Shown here: piece after piece, positions 37,646 to 46,647 of the stretch | Numbering within the stretch: the first letter of the stretch is position 1 | Layout: every line of letters starts with the position of its first letter | Origin: an uncultured Lachnospiraceae bacterium | Lineage (GTDB): Bacteria; Bacillota; Clostridia; Lachnospirales; Lachnospiraceae | Reading direction: 5' to 3' | Length of the DNA stretch: 64,000 bases | Assembly: GCA_946182825.1 (NCBI GenBank) | Contig: CAMGZH010000007.1 | Coordinates: 1-64,000, forward strand | The notes under the pieces: generated by a model | Told to the model about the DNA's origin: nothing | What the model saw: only the letters and a program-made list of their open reading frames with translations | Databases searched by the model: none | Position numbers and translations under genes: made by a program

Positions 37646-38968
37646 TCAATCTTCCTTTTCTTCGTCCTTCTTGGACTTACGCTTAGCGCGCTCCTTAACA
37701 TTATCCATTACAAAGTCGATAGCCTTCTCGATTGCGATCTGCTTCTTGAAGCCCTCAAGCTCATCATCCTGAATGTTCTTCTTAAGATCCTCAGCAGGCA
37801 TGTTGTACTGCTTAGACATCTCCTCGATACGAGCATCCACATCAGCGTCTGTAGCCTCAAGATTCTGCTCCTTAACGATTGCCTCAAGAACAAGAGATGT
37901 CTTAACTCTCTGAAGCGCATCCGGGCGAGCCTGCTCACGGAACTGCTCGATTGTCATTCCTGTGAACTGAAGGTACTGCTGGAAAGATAATCCGCTCTGA
38001 GCAAGGTTACGTGCATAATCATTGATCATGTTGTTGACCTGAGTATCTAACATTGCATCAGGAATCTCCATAGAAGACTTGTCAACGATCTTAGCTAACG
38101 CTTCGTCTTCCTTGGTACGCTTTGCATTGTCTTCCTTACGCTTCTCTAATGTAGCCTTAACATCAGCCTTATAATCAGCTACGTTCTCGAACTCAGTTGT
38201 ATCCTGAACGTACTCATCATCTAATGTAGGAAGCTCCTTCGCCTTAACCTCATGGATCTTAACCTTGAAGAGAGCAGCCTTACCTGCAAGGCTTGCCTCC
38301 TGATAATCCTCAGGGAATGTAACGTTAACATCAACGTCATCTCCTGCCTTCTTACCAACCAGCTGATCCTCAAATGTATCGATGAAGGAATGAGAACCGA
38401 TCTCTAAGCTGTAGTTCTCGCTCTTACCGCCGTCGAAAGCAACGCCGTCAACAGAACCGTCAAAGTCGATCACAGCTGTATCACCGTTCTCGATCGGACG
38501 CTCTACTGTAACAGTACGTGCGTTAGACTTCAGCTGACGAGCGATCTCCTCCTCAACCTCTTCATCTGTAACGGTGGTGTCGATCTTAGTAACTGTAACA
38601 CCCTCGTACTTACCTAACTTAACCTCCGGACGAGTTGCAACTTCAGCTGTGAAGATGAAGTTCTCACCCTTCTCGCACTTAACAACCTCAACCTGTGGCT
38701 GAGAAACAATATCGAGACCACTCTCATCATATGCCTTTGGATACTCCTGAGAGATCAGGATGTTCGCAGCATCATCATAGAATACCTGTGGTCCGTACAT
38801 TCTCTCGATAACGGCCTGTGGCACCTTACCCTTACGGAATCCAGGAATGGACATGCTCTTCTTCTGGCGGTTATATGCAGACTTGATTGCCTTGTCCAGC
38901 TCAGAAGCATCAACCTCAACGGTGATCTTTGCCATGTTCTTGTCTAAATTCTCTACCTTTACGCTCAT
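37646..38968 (-). CDS. tig: Trigger factor (ribosome-associated chaperone and prolyl isomerase)
   Basis: 440 residues. The N-terminal ribosome-binding domain contains GFRKGKVPQAVIE (the GFRxGxxP signature). The PPIase domain is at about 150-245 (NGDTAVIDFDGSVDGVAFDGG), followed by the long helical C-terminal domain. The charged tail ends KRKSKKDEEKED. The start is the ATG at 38968 after AAGGAGG; the frame extends further up without a ribosome site. Confidence 0.95.
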   Translation of the reverse strand: MSVKVENLDKNMAKITVEVDASELDKAIKSAYNRQKKSMSIPGFRKGKVPQAVIERMYGPQVFYDDAANILISQEYPKAYDESGLDIVSQPQVEVVKCEKGENFIFTAEVATRPEVKLGKYEGVTVTKIDTTVTDEEVEEEIARQLKSNARTVTVERPIENGDTAVIDFDGSVDGVAFDGGKSENYSLEIGSHSFIDTFEDQLVGKKAGDDVDVNVTFPEDYQEASLAGKAALFKVKIHEVKAKELPTLDDEYVQDTTEFENVADYKADVKATLEKRKEDNAKRTKEDEALAKIVDKSSMEIPDAMLDTQVNNMINDYARNLAQSGLSFQQYLQFTGMTIEQFREQARPDALQRVKTSLVLEAIVKEQNLEATDADVDARIEEMSKQYNMPAEDLKKNIQDDELEGFKKQIAIEKAIDFVMDNVKERAKRKSKKDEEKED

Positions 38969-39052
38969 TTTAATGAAATCCTCCTTAAAATCTATGCAAA
39001 AGGCCATTTTTCGCATGAAAGGACAAAATGAGCCTTGTACAATCAATTAGGG

Positions 39053-39081
39053 ATTATATCACACCCATTCTATCATTTCAA
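39053..39081 (-). promoter_or_regulatory. Promoter of tig-clpP-clpX
   Basis: On the minus strand TTGAAA (39081-39076), 17-base spacer, TATAAT (39058-39053) with TGA before it (extended -10). It abuts the stop of the DJ-1 gene. Confidence 0.8.
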
Positions 39082-39636
39082 CTAATTCTTGCTGTACACA
39101 ACGGACGAGCCAATCTCCTGTGCCTTTTTCTCACCAAGGAAAAATGTAATGATGGCAAGTCCGAAGGCAATCGCCGTTCCAAGTCCACGGCTTGTGATCA
39201 CCTCACCGTCTGTTACAACCTCGTCAGTCAGGCATTCTGCTCCTGTCAGTCCATCTTCCATTCCCGGATAGCAGGTTGCCTTTTTCCCTTTTAAAATTCC
39301 TGCTGCGCCAAGCACCGTAGGAGCCGCACAGATGGCAGCCGTCAGCTTGCCCTGCTGTGCAAAGGAACGTACCCATGCCAGAACTCTTTCATCTTCTTTC
39401 AGATGGATGGTTCCCGGCATTCCTCCCGGAAGGATCACGCCATCATAGGAATCCACATCCACGTCCTCCATCAGACGATCTGCCAGAAAAGAGATCTGTC
39501 TTGCACTTTCAATCTGAGTTTTTCCCGTAACAGAAACCAGATCCACCGTTATACCGGCTCTTCTAAGAAGATCCACCTGGATCAGGGCCTCACACTCTTC
39601 ACATCCGTCTGATACCAATAATGCAAGTTTTGCCAT
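39082..39636 (-). CDS. DJ-1/PfpI family protein
   Basis: 184 residues. The nucleophile-elbow cysteine lies in AAICAAPTVLG and the conserved acid in VSDGCEECEAL. GVILPGGMPGT is the family loop. Relatives include YajL/ThiJ-type chaperone or deglycase-like proteins; the exact activity is not clear. It is the last gene of a minus-strand run PI-PLC, DUF1653, CYTH, DJ-1. Confidence 0.9.
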   Translation of the reverse strand: MAKLALLVSDGCEECEALIQVDLLRRAGITVDLVSVTGKTQIESARQISFLADRLMEDVDVDSYDGVILPGGMPGTIHLKEDERVLAWVRSFAQQGKLTAAICAAPTVLGAAGILKGKKATCYPGMEDGLTGAECLTDEVVTDGEVITSRGLGTAIAFGLAIITFFLGEKKAQEIGSSVVYSKN

Positions 39637-39648
39637 AGTACGCTCCTT

Positions 39649-40140
39649 TCACACAAATTCCAGCGGCGGTCCATACTTGGACAGGTCACTGTTGGAATAT
39701 CCCACTTCTTCTGTCACTTCGCGACCGAACCACGCAGGTGGCACATAACTTTTTGCGGATTCTACGCTGTCAAATTCCACCTCTGCATAACACAGGGGTT
39801 CAAACTCTCCATGGAAAAGATCCAGTTCAATGATCAGTTCTCTTCCCGATGTCATATCCTTTTGTCCGGAAGGAATAATATAACGCCGCTTCTCGATGAC
39901 ATAACCGTCTGCCTTTGTGAGAAGGTGCTTTCCGGCCTCCGGTGTAAGGGGAAGATTCTCTTCCTGTCTTGCCAGCCTCCCCGAACTCTTATAGGTCAGA
40001 AACCAAAGGTCTCCTTCCCGTCTGACACGAACCACCGGTCCGGTAGAGAGATATCCCTGTACCATTTCGATGAAGGTGTATTCTGCCAGATCCACCGGAC
40101 AGTCTTCCCGTGAGACCAGAAATTTTCTTTCTATCTCCAT
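39649..40140 (-). CDS. CYTH-domain protein
   Basis: 163 residues. Begins with the ExExK signature MEIERKFLV, followed by alternating charged strands (VVRVRREGDLWFLTYKSS, KRRYIIPSG, IELDLFHG) that build the tunnel fold for triphosphates. Members include inorganic triphosphatases and class IV adenylate cyclases; the sequence alone does not separate them. The start follows GGAAGGAC. Confidence 0.87.
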   Translation of the reverse strand: MEIERKFLVSREDCPVDLAEYTFIEMVQGYLSTGPVVRVRREGDLWFLTYKSSGRLARQEENLPLTPEAGKHLLTKADGYVIEKRRYIIPSGQKDMTSGRELIIELDLFHGEFEPLCYAEVEFDSVESAKSYVPPAWFGREVTEEVGYSNSDLSKYGPPLEFV

Positions 40141-40155
40141 GTCCTTCCTCCTGTC

Positions 40156-40755
40156 TTAACGAAGTCGTGTGCTTTCAAACCGTCTTCTTGTAGCTACGCA
40201 GATCATCAGCTGAGAGATGCGATCCTCAATCGGACCGTCACCAATCACAAGATCCATAGAAGCTGCCATATTATCGATCAGGGTATCATTTAATTCGTTA
40301 AACCCTTCCATTTCCTTAAGGATACGATACTTCTCCTCAAAGTCATCGGTATCAAGGAACTTCAGCATATGCATCATAGCCGGATCCTGCTCCGGAACAT
40401 AGTCATCTTCCTTTGGCGGCTGTTCTTCCCGTGGCTCCTCATTCATGAAGGTCTTGACCACATGGGCAAGATCTGCTGCATCCTTTCCGGCAATGTCCGC
40501 TGTCTGCGACTGCTTTTTCAACTCGGACAAAAGTTCGAAACGGAATCTTTGTGTAACCCTGGGATACTTGGCATGATCCACCTCGGATGTAAACATGGAA
40601 AGAGGTCTTGCATAGATTCCAAAATCGCCGTATAAGGCCTGATAGATCACAAGCTCTTCCCCGGTCTCCGAATGGGTCGCCCTGCAGATGATCTGATACA
40701 GGTTCCCCTTGAAATGGCGAAACTTCTCCCCCGGCATTGGATCTAATTGTGACAT
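40156..40755 (-). CDS. DUF1653-domain protein
   Basis: 199 residues. The first 75 match the DUF1653 pattern PGEKFRHFKGNLYQIICRAT, then ELVIYQALYGDFGIYARPLSMF. The rest is helical and acidic, ending in a conserved-looking segment (DNMAASMDLVIGDGPIEDRI). Function unknown. It lies three bases after the PI-PLC gene and 15 before the CYTH gene. Confidence 0.8.
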   Translation of the reverse strand: MSQLDPMPGEKFRHFKGNLYQIICRATHSETGEELVIYQALYGDFGIYARPLSMFTSEVDHAKYPRVTQRFRFELLSELKKQSQTADIAGKDAADLAHVVKTFMNEEPREEQPPKEDDYVPEQDPAMMHMLKFLDTDDFEEKYRILKEMEGFNELNDTLIDNMAASMDLVIGDGPIEDRISQLMICVATRRRFESTRLR

Positions 40756-40758
40756 TTA

Positions 40759-41784
40759 TTACTCCTCTCCTTTCGGTTCCTGTGCTTTGAAGTTGGACAT
40801 ATAAATATGCTGCGCAATATCCTTTGTTCCATAATCTACAACGATCACTCCATAGCTTGTATTCGGATATAATTTTGTTTTCAAAAGTTCTTCATTGATG
40901 ATCTGAGCATAGTGCTTAGGGTGCGGCATCCAGCCGTCTCCCACCGTTGACAGGAAATTCAATGTAAAGGTGGAATCATCCGCCTGTACATTGGAGATCA
41001 TATCCATTACAGCATCGATCTTCTCCTCTGTATTATAGCGAAAACGATCCTGTACCCAGATCTTTTGGGTGTTGTTAAGGCTGCCGATCTCATAAGGAAG
41101 ATCCACCGGATCGGTGTTGTCCTGCTTCTCCCAGTCGAATTTCAGACCGGTGGCTCCATAAAGATTTGCATCCGGGAAACGGCTGGCAAGAACCACCTTG
41201 CCCCGGACCGTTCCAAGGCTTGGAATCTGATCCCCAAGGTACCATTTTCCTCTGTGCTTATTGATCTCTGTAAAAAGCAGATTCTCAAATTCCTTTGGGT
41301 CGTCTTCTGCCACCTCATCCTTCACGCAAAAGATCACAGTCTCGGAAGGATGCGCCTCAAGAAAGGCATATACCTGCTCTAACACCTGGGAAAGATACAG
41401 CTTCTTGGAAAAAATACTGCCCTTGGTTCTGCAGTCCCCTATGCTATGCTTAAAGGAAAGCGCTGCCTTTTTCCCTCTGCCGTCAATTCCCAACCGGACA
41501 TCCAGATACCGGTAACCCCGTACCAACTGGTCAGCAATACTCAAATTCTGACACTGCAGAAAATATCCCGGAAAAATATGTGCGCTTCCACTGTTATGTG
41601 TCCCCGGGATCGTAATAGAAGAAAGACTGGTATCATCCGGAATGTTCATCATCCACTCCGTGGTCTGCACCATTTCAGCGCCCTCGGCAAATGCCCTGAT
41701 CGCACCGCTTCCAACGCAACCTGTGACGACAACCGCTACCAGAAGAACAACAGATACTAATCGTTTGCAAAATAATCGTTTCAT
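40759..41784 (-). CDS. Secreted phosphatidylinositol-specific phospholipase C-like lipoprotein
   Basis: 341 residues. The N terminus has a signal with lipobox VTGC (Cys23), so it is probably membrane-anchored outside the cell. The PI-PLC X-type barrel has both catalytic histidines: His63 in PGTHNSGSA and His113 in SFKHSIGDC. YRYLDVRLG and IFCVKDE are typical strand motifs. Bacterial enzymes of this type cleave phosphatidylinositol or GPI anchors to a cyclic inositol phosphate. No inositol lipid genes are nearby, so the target may be host or environmental lipid. Confidence 0.88.
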   Translation of the reverse strand: MKRLFCKRLVSVVLLVAVVVTGCVGSGAIRAFAEGAEMVQTTEWMMNIPDDTSLSSITIPGTHNSGSAHIFPGYFLQCQNLSIADQLVRGYRYLDVRLGIDGRGKKAALSFKHSIGDCRTKGSIFSKKLYLSQVLEQVYAFLEAHPSETVIFCVKDEVAEDDPKEFENLLFTEINKHRGKWYLGDQIPSLGTVRGKVVLASRFPDANLYGATGLKFDWEKQDNTDPVDLPYEIGSLNNTQKIWVQDRFRYNTEEKIDAVMDMISNVQADDSTFTLNFLSTVGDGWMPHPKHYAQIINEELLKTKLYPNTSYGVIVVDYGTKDIAQHIYMSNFKAQEPKGEE

Positions 41785-41887
41785 GTGACTCCTTTGTTAT
41801 ATGTTATACTGTCTATGTCAGCCAAAGGCTCCGACATCTATTCATAGTATCACATTTTACCATGCATTTACAGTAAAGGACGAGAAT

Positions 41888-42190
41888 ATGACAAAGCGAG
41901 AAGACCTTTTATCCTTAGGCTTTTATGAGCGATCCCCTTACACGGGCAGTGACGGACAGATGCGCTATCGCATTGCAAAAGAAGAAGATAAAGAAGCCGG
42001 CACAAAGGAACTTGTCTGCACGATCTGGCCAGGCCCTTACAGCTTCGACCATACCGATGATGCAGATAAAGTTTCTTTTCGTGCCGACTTCTCTGAAGAC
42101 GGAATGGATGAAATAATAAAAGAATTAAACCTCCGCAGCCCGGACTACCAGGAGGATCCACGCTACGGCATTCATGACGGTTCAATTTGA
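41888..42190 (+). CDS. Hypothetical small acidic protein
   Basis: 100 residues, soluble and acidic, starting MTKREDLLSLGFYERSPYTG. Function not recognised. The ATG at 41888 follows AAGGACGAG; the frame is open upstream but without support. Its last nine bases overlap the end of the convergent GGDEF-EAL-like gene. It is divergent from the PI-PLC gene. Confidence 0.6.
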   Translation: MTKREDLLSLGFYERSPYTGSDGQMRYRIAKEEDKEAGTKELVCTIWPGPYSFDHTDDADKVSFRADFSEDGMDEIIKELNLRSPDYQEDPRYGIHDGSI

Positions 42191-43801
42191 CAGGTATTTT
42201 CGTTCAAAGGCTCTCACCGGAATCGGAAGGATCTTGGTCCCCTTGTTATAGACCCGGATCTTAAGAACCTCTGCAAGCGTCACAATAGCTTCGAGCAACC
42301 TGTCCTCCGCATCCGGATCTTCCGCCTGTTCCGTCACCTCCCGGTCAAGCCTAACAGCATCGATTCGAACCTGCGTTAAAATCGAGAGAGCCGAGGCTCC
42401 CTTTCCAAAATCATCGATCACAAGAGCAAATCCCGCTTCCCGAACCCGTTCAAGCTCTGTGATCATTCGCTTCTGATCGGAGAGGACCGCCTTTTCCTTC
42501 ACTTCAACCCAAAGCCGTTCCGGCCGGATATCGTAGCGTTTCACCAAATCCTGCAGGATCCCCGCCACATCCATATAATAAAAATCCGCCGCTGAAACTT
42601 TCACCGTGATGTGAATCTCTTCCTTTCCTCCGTTCTTCCAACGGGACAAAAGTGCAATGGCCTTCTCCCACATATAGCGGTCTAACCTTGCCACAAGCCC
42701 CGCCTCTTCCAGCGTTTCCAGGAAGTCCGCCGGATCGTCTACCGTCCCATCTCTTCTGACACGACAGGACTTAGCCTCAGCACCTTCCAGCAATCCGCCT
42801 TCTCCCAGCTGCGGCTTAAGGAAAAGATGATATTCTCCATCTCGAAGAGCCTGATCAAATTCCATTACGACCGCTTTCCTCTCGTCCAGTTCCTCTTTCA
42901 TATCCTCATCGAACCAGGCGATGACTTCTGTTGGATGATTTCGCACCTTGTTCAAGGCCATAAGAGCTCTTCCTACCATTTCCTGAACGGATATGGTCTT
43001 ATCATCAATGCAGTAGACACCGCTTCTGACCTGAAGCCGGAACATGGAATCCGTCAGAAGCTCTCCCACCTTCTTCATTCCCTCCTGAATGTTGGCCGGT
43101 TGAAAGGTGTTGTGACTCACCATCATAACATAGCGTCCACGTTCGAGTCGGCCAAAGAGATGAAGCTTTTTATCGTATTCTCTACAGATATCTGCAATCC
43201 CCATCAGAACCTGATCAAGAACTTCACTGCCAAACAGTCCCTCCACAAGATCATATTGGATCACCTCGGAGACCACGCAGTCCATTGGTTCCTTACAATC
43301 CACAAGCATCTGTCTTGCTGTCTGGGAAAAGCCTTCCCAGTTATATAATCCCGTCAATGGATCGGTCTTAATGGCATCAAAACCGGCTTCCTTTTTCACT
43401 TTGTCCTGATAACGGTCTTCTTCCTCCTGTGATGCCTTGTGAACCATGATCAGTTCCATGACGCAATGCACCGGTTCTCCCTCTTCTCTGCGAATCACAA
43501 TGGGATACGATTGAATCTGATAGACCATTCCTCTATAACGCTCCATCCTATCCTTATGGCGACCCAAAAGGCATGCCTGATAACTGCTACACTCCTTACA
43601 TCTGCTCTTCGCATCCCAAAAAGCATAGCAGACCTTCTCATAGACCAGCCTGTCCCCAGCGATCCGCAACTGACAACACTCCCGCGGATCCACAAGGCGC
43701 ACCAAGTCATATATCTTGCTCATAAGAGACATGGTCTTTTTCAGTTCTGTTATGGTGTATTCTTTCGTATCTGTCATAGCATCACCGAGTATTATATCCA
43801 T
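42182..43801 (-). CDS. Degenerate GGDEF-EAL protein with N-terminal cysteine-rich region
   Basis: 539 residues. Residues about 18-125 carry six cysteines (42, 43, 58, 68, 71, 77), including CKEC then CLLG, suggesting bound metal or redox sensing. A GGDEF-like domain starts at DPLTGLYNWEGF (148-159), but the GGDEF loop reads GRLERGRYV. The EAL-like domain (about 320-520) has EAK for EAL (342-344), Lys401 where a metal-binding Asn is expected, and Arg484 for the usual Lys. IDDFGKG is kept. Neither activity is likely, so it may bind c-di-GMP or act as a sensor scaffold. The start at 43801 follows AAGGGAAG; an ATG at 43777 is possible. Confidence 0.8.
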   Translation of the reverse strand: MDIILGDAMTDTKEYTITELKKTMSLMSKIYDLVRLVDPRECCQLRIAGDRLVYEKVCYAFWDAKSRCKECSSYQACLLGRHKDRMERYRGMVYQIQSYPIVIRREEGEPVHCVMELIMVHKASQEEEDRYQDKVKKEAGFDAIKTDPLTGLYNWEGFSQTARQMLVDCKEPMDCVVSEVIQYDLVEGLFGSEVLDQVLMGIADICREYDKKLHLFGRLERGRYVMMVSHNTFQPANIQEGMKKVGELLTDSMFRLQVRSGVYCIDDKTISVQEMVGRALMALNKVRNHPTEVIAWFDEDMKEELDERKAVVMEFDQALRDGEYHLFLKPQLGEGGLLEGAEAKSCRVRRDGTVDDPADFLETLEEAGLVARLDRYMWEKAIALLSRWKNGGKEEIHITVKVSAADFYYMDVAGILQDLVKRYDIRPERLWVEVKEKAVLSDQKRMITELERVREAGFALVIDDFGKGASALSILTQVRIDAVRLDREVTEQAEDPDAEDRLLEAIVTLAEVLKIRVYNKGTKILPIPVRAFERKYLSN

Positions 43802-43868
43802 CTGCTTCCCTTAGAGATCACCTAAAACAAAAACCAAATGTAATAGGAATCAAACTGTACCAATTCTT

Positions 43869-43896
43869 ATTATAACACCCCTTTTTCACTTTTCAA
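43869..43896 (-). promoter_or_regulatory. Promoter of the degenerate GGDEF-EAL gene
   Basis: On the minus strand TTGAAA (43896-43891), 16-base spacer, TATAAT (43874-43869) with TGT before it (extended -10). Confidence 0.7.
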
Positions 43897-43932
43897 TTCT
43901 GTTCTTTGACGCAAGTTTTCTCGCATCTTGCA

Positions 43933-45021
43933 TCAGGGTGTCTCTGTCAACATCCTGTCTCTGAATCGTTTCAGTTGAGCTTCGGTAAATCCGAGCTCAT
44001 AAAAATAACCGGTGATCTTATCCTGCAATGTATCTCCCGGGTAGGTCTTGATTTCCTGCACCAATTCCCTATAACCGCTAAAAGCACCGTCCCTTGTTCT
44101 CGGCAAATAAAAGGAAGACACTTCATACTCCTTTGCCAGATCCGATTCATTGACTCCCAGCAGTCCTTCCAGTAAAAAGGCTATGGTTCCGGTGCGATCG
44201 CATCCATATACACAATGAATATAGACCGGACGGTCCTGTTCCACACTTCGAAAAATCCTTCGAAACACCTTTGCGTAGGTTGCTTTTTTACGATCCGGAA
44301 GCCGATAGGATAAGGTACTGTACCGATGATACTCCACCTTATTTCCAAGGACGCTTCTTTTTCTGTCTTTTGTCTCCTTCTTTTTTCGAAGATCTACTTC
44401 CACGCCGATGTTCAACACCTTTTTCATGGTCTTTTTCCCTTTTGGGGTCACATGGTGTTTCCCATCCAGCTCGCCGCCCCGATATATTTTCCCGTAACGG
44501 ATCCATCTACCGTCTCCTGTGCTCCAGCCTCCGATATCGCGGACATTTCGAACACCATCTACCCGACACATGCGGAGGGTCCCACCGGTATAAAGTACGC
44601 CGGACTTTATGGTTCTTCCCCCAGGGGCCTGTACGGTATAAGCATATCGGCTTTGGGGAATAAGATTATACACGCATACCCTTCCGTTTTCTCCCTTTGC
44701 CCTCTCTTTCCAACGGATCGCAGGATTCCCGTGGATCAGGCGAAGGTTGACCCAGACCTTTCCTTTGGTCCGGGGGAAGGTGATCTCGGCCGGCCGGGGC
44801 CAATCCAGTCGTCCCCTTTTCCTTCCGACGTAATCTAAAACGCAGGAGAACCGATAGCTCTCATCTGCATAAAAGACCTGTGTCAAAAACTGCTTCGCAG
44901 ATGGATTCTCCAGGGAAACGATCCCTTTCCCCGCCGCCATCACCGGAGAAGCGTAATCTAGACACAAAAGAGCCAGGAGGATCGCGATACATCCCCTGGC
45001 TCCTCCTTTCCTATGCTTCAT
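43933..45021 (-). CDS. Secreted tyrosine/lipid phosphatase-like protein (CX5R)
   Basis: 362 residues. A signal peptide (basic start, hydrophobic 11-28, cleavage after VMAA) sends it out of the cell. Residues about 31-150 look like an Ig- or FN3-type beta domain. The phosphatase domain of the Y_phosphatase3/LipA type follows: VRNVRDIGGW at 158-166 and P-loop HCVYGCDRTG with Cys270 and Arg276. The related LipA and MptpB loops have Lys before Asp (GKDRT); here it is Cys, so substrate choice may differ. It overlaps the rlmD-like gene end by 11 bases. Confidence 0.87.
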   Translation of the reverse strand: MKHRKGGARGCIAILLALLCLDYASPVMAAGKGIVSLENPSAKQFLTQVFYADESYRFSCVLDYVGRKRGRLDWPRPAEITFPRTKGKVWVNLRLIHGNPAIRWKERAKGENGRVCVYNLIPQSRYAYTVQAPGGRTIKSGVLYTGGTLRMCRVDGVRNVRDIGGWSTGDGRWIRYGKIYRGGELDGKHHVTPKGKKTMKKVLNIGVEVDLRKKKETKDRKRSVLGNKVEYHRYSTLSYRLPDRKKATYAKVFRRIFRSVEQDRPVYIHCVYGCDRTGTIAFLLEGLLGVNESDLAKEYEVSSFYLPRTRDGAFSGYRELVQEIKTYPGDTLQDKITGYFYELGFTEAQLKRFRDRMLTETP

Positions 45022-46570
45022 GTTCCTTCACCAGAAGGCAAAGAGCTTCAAGATTCGGTGTAAAGGGGAACATATCCACACCACAAAGCTTTTTCACCTG
45101 ATAACCGTGTTCCATAAAATACGGAAGATCCCTCTGGAGGCTGGTGGGCTTGCAGGCGATATAGATCAGCGCCGGAACATTATAGTCCACGATCTTAGTC
45201 ATAGCCTTGGGATTCAATCCCTCCCGAGGCGGATCGAGAACAATGTAATCCGGCTTCTTTTCCACATCATCCAATGCCTTTAACACATCGCCGGCAATAA
45301 AGTGACAGTTGGAAAGCCCGTTCCCCTCCGCATTGACCTTCGCTGCCTCTACCGCCTCTTCCACGATCTCGATACCGATGACTTCCTTTGCTGCAGGGGA
45401 AAGGATCTGTGCGATGGTTCCCGTTCCGGAATACAGATCGTAGACCACGTTGCCCAGGTCACCGCCTGCCCCCTCCATAATATAGTCCCTGGCCTTCTGA
45501 TATAAAACCTCTGCCCCGGCAGAGTTGGTCTGGAAGAAGGAAAAGGGGGTCACCTTAAAGGAGAGGCCAAGAAGCTTTTCTGTAAAGAAATCCTGTCCGT
45601 ACAAGACCTCTGTCCCCTCATCCTTAACAGCATCCGCCACAGAATTATTCCTGGTGTGAAGAATACCGGCAAATCGGCTGTCAAAGCCCTCCTGTTTCTC
45701 AAGGAGAAGGAGTCTGTCTTTCCACTCCTGTAAAAGTTCCTCTTCCTGCTGCACCTCCTCCGGTGTCATTACCGGATGGTCTCCGTGGAGTCCTCCTCTT
45801 TCATCCCTGCGTCCATCATAACGGCTGTTTGTTCCGAACCCTTCTGCGCCTTCCCAGCTGTCCGGAAGATAATCCGCTGTCACAAGATCCACAAGGATCT
45901 CCCCGTTAAAGTGAGCCTTCCTTACCAGAAGATGCCGCAGATATCCTCTATGAGAGCCTTTCCGATAAAAAGCGATCCCCTTCTCCCGGAAGAAATCCCT
46001 TGTTACCGCAAGGATCTCATTAAATCCCTTGCCGGCAATACAGCACTTCTCCACGGAAAGCACGTCATAAAAACTTCCTCTCCGGTGCATGCCAAGCTCA
46101 AGAGGGCCGCCCTTCACACTGTCACCAAAGGAATATTCCATCTTATTCCGATAGAAGTGCTGTTCCGGCGAAGGAAGGGCTCCCTCATAGATCTGATCAA
46201 ATCCGGGAACCAGTCCGCTAAAAAGTTCCTGAAGCTGCTCTTCCTTCAACTTCAACTGGTCCTCATAGGACAGGGTCTGATAGAGGCAACCGCCGCAGCA
46301 TGGACCCTCCTTTGAAGAAAAGCCGAAATGAGGGCAGGAACTTTCCTTTTCCTGCGGACTGCTTTCTATGATCTGCTGTACCTCACCCTTGAAGTTCCCA
46401 TGACTTTTTCTGGTAAGGCGATACGTGATCTTCTGGCCCGGAAGCACATTCTTGACAGAGGCAGTATATTCCTTTACCTCTCCGTCTTCCTCCACCCGGG
46501 TGATCACCTTTGCCTTCGCCGGGAAGGCAAGTCCTGTTACATTTCCTTCGAGGATCTGTCCTTTTTTCAT
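45011..46570 (-). CDS. rlmD: 23S rRNA (uracil-5-)-methyltransferase RlmD-like
   Basis: 519 residues, longer than the usual 430-460. An N-terminal TRAM domain (GQILEGNVTGLAFPAKAKVI) is followed by iron-sulfur ligand cysteines in CPHFGF and CCGGCLYQ. The SAM-binding domain has DLYSGTGTIAQIL and the catalytic region DPPREGLNPKAM, then the nucleophile in YIACKPTSLQRDL, where the usual Asn after Cys is Lys. An extra charged segment of about 70 residues sits at 250-320. RumA/RlmD/RlmCD names cannot be told apart here. Confidence 0.88.
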   Translation of the reverse strand: MKKGQILEGNVTGLAFPAKAKVITRVEEDGEVKEYTASVKNVLPGQKITYRLTRKSHGNFKGEVQQIIESSPQEKESSCPHFGFSSKEGPCCGGCLYQTLSYEDQLKLKEEQLQELFSGLVPGFDQIYEGALPSPEQHFYRNKMEYSFGDSVKGGPLELGMHRRGSFYDVLSVEKCCIAGKGFNEILAVTRDFFREKGIAFYRKGSHRGYLRHLLVRKAHFNGEILVDLVTADYLPDSWEGAEGFGTNSRYDGRRDERGGLHGDHPVMTPEEVQQEEELLQEWKDRLLLLEKQEGFDSRFAGILHTRNNSVADAVKDEGTEVLYGQDFFTEKLLGLSFKVTPFSFFQTNSAGAEVLYQKARDYIMEGAGGDLGNVVYDLYSGTGTIAQILSPAAKEVIGIEIVEEAVEAAKVNAEGNGLSNCHFIAGDVLKALDDVEKKPDYIVLDPPREGLNPKAMTKIVDYNVPALIYIACKPTSLQRDLPYFMEHGYQVKKLCGVDMFPFTPNLEALCLLVKEHEA

Positions 46571-46599
46571 AAAACGTTACTCCTGACTACGTGAAAGGA

Positions 46600-46618
46600 C
46601 CGCAGCCCATGGCTGCGG
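46600..46618. other. Stable hairpin between the Asp-rich protein gene and rlmD
   Basis: CCGCAGCC-CAT-GGCTGCGG, eight base pairs. It is followed on the minus strand by TCCTTTC, a poor T-run, so termination would be partial at best. Confidence 0.45.
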
Positions 46619-46647
46619 CCCCATACATGTTATCTCTTATGATGCAA

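Noticed and set aside
43907..43932. Hairpin after the secreted phosphatase gene as a terminator
   Set aside because: The arms pair (GATGCAAG with CTTGCGTC), but no T-run follows on the minus strand.
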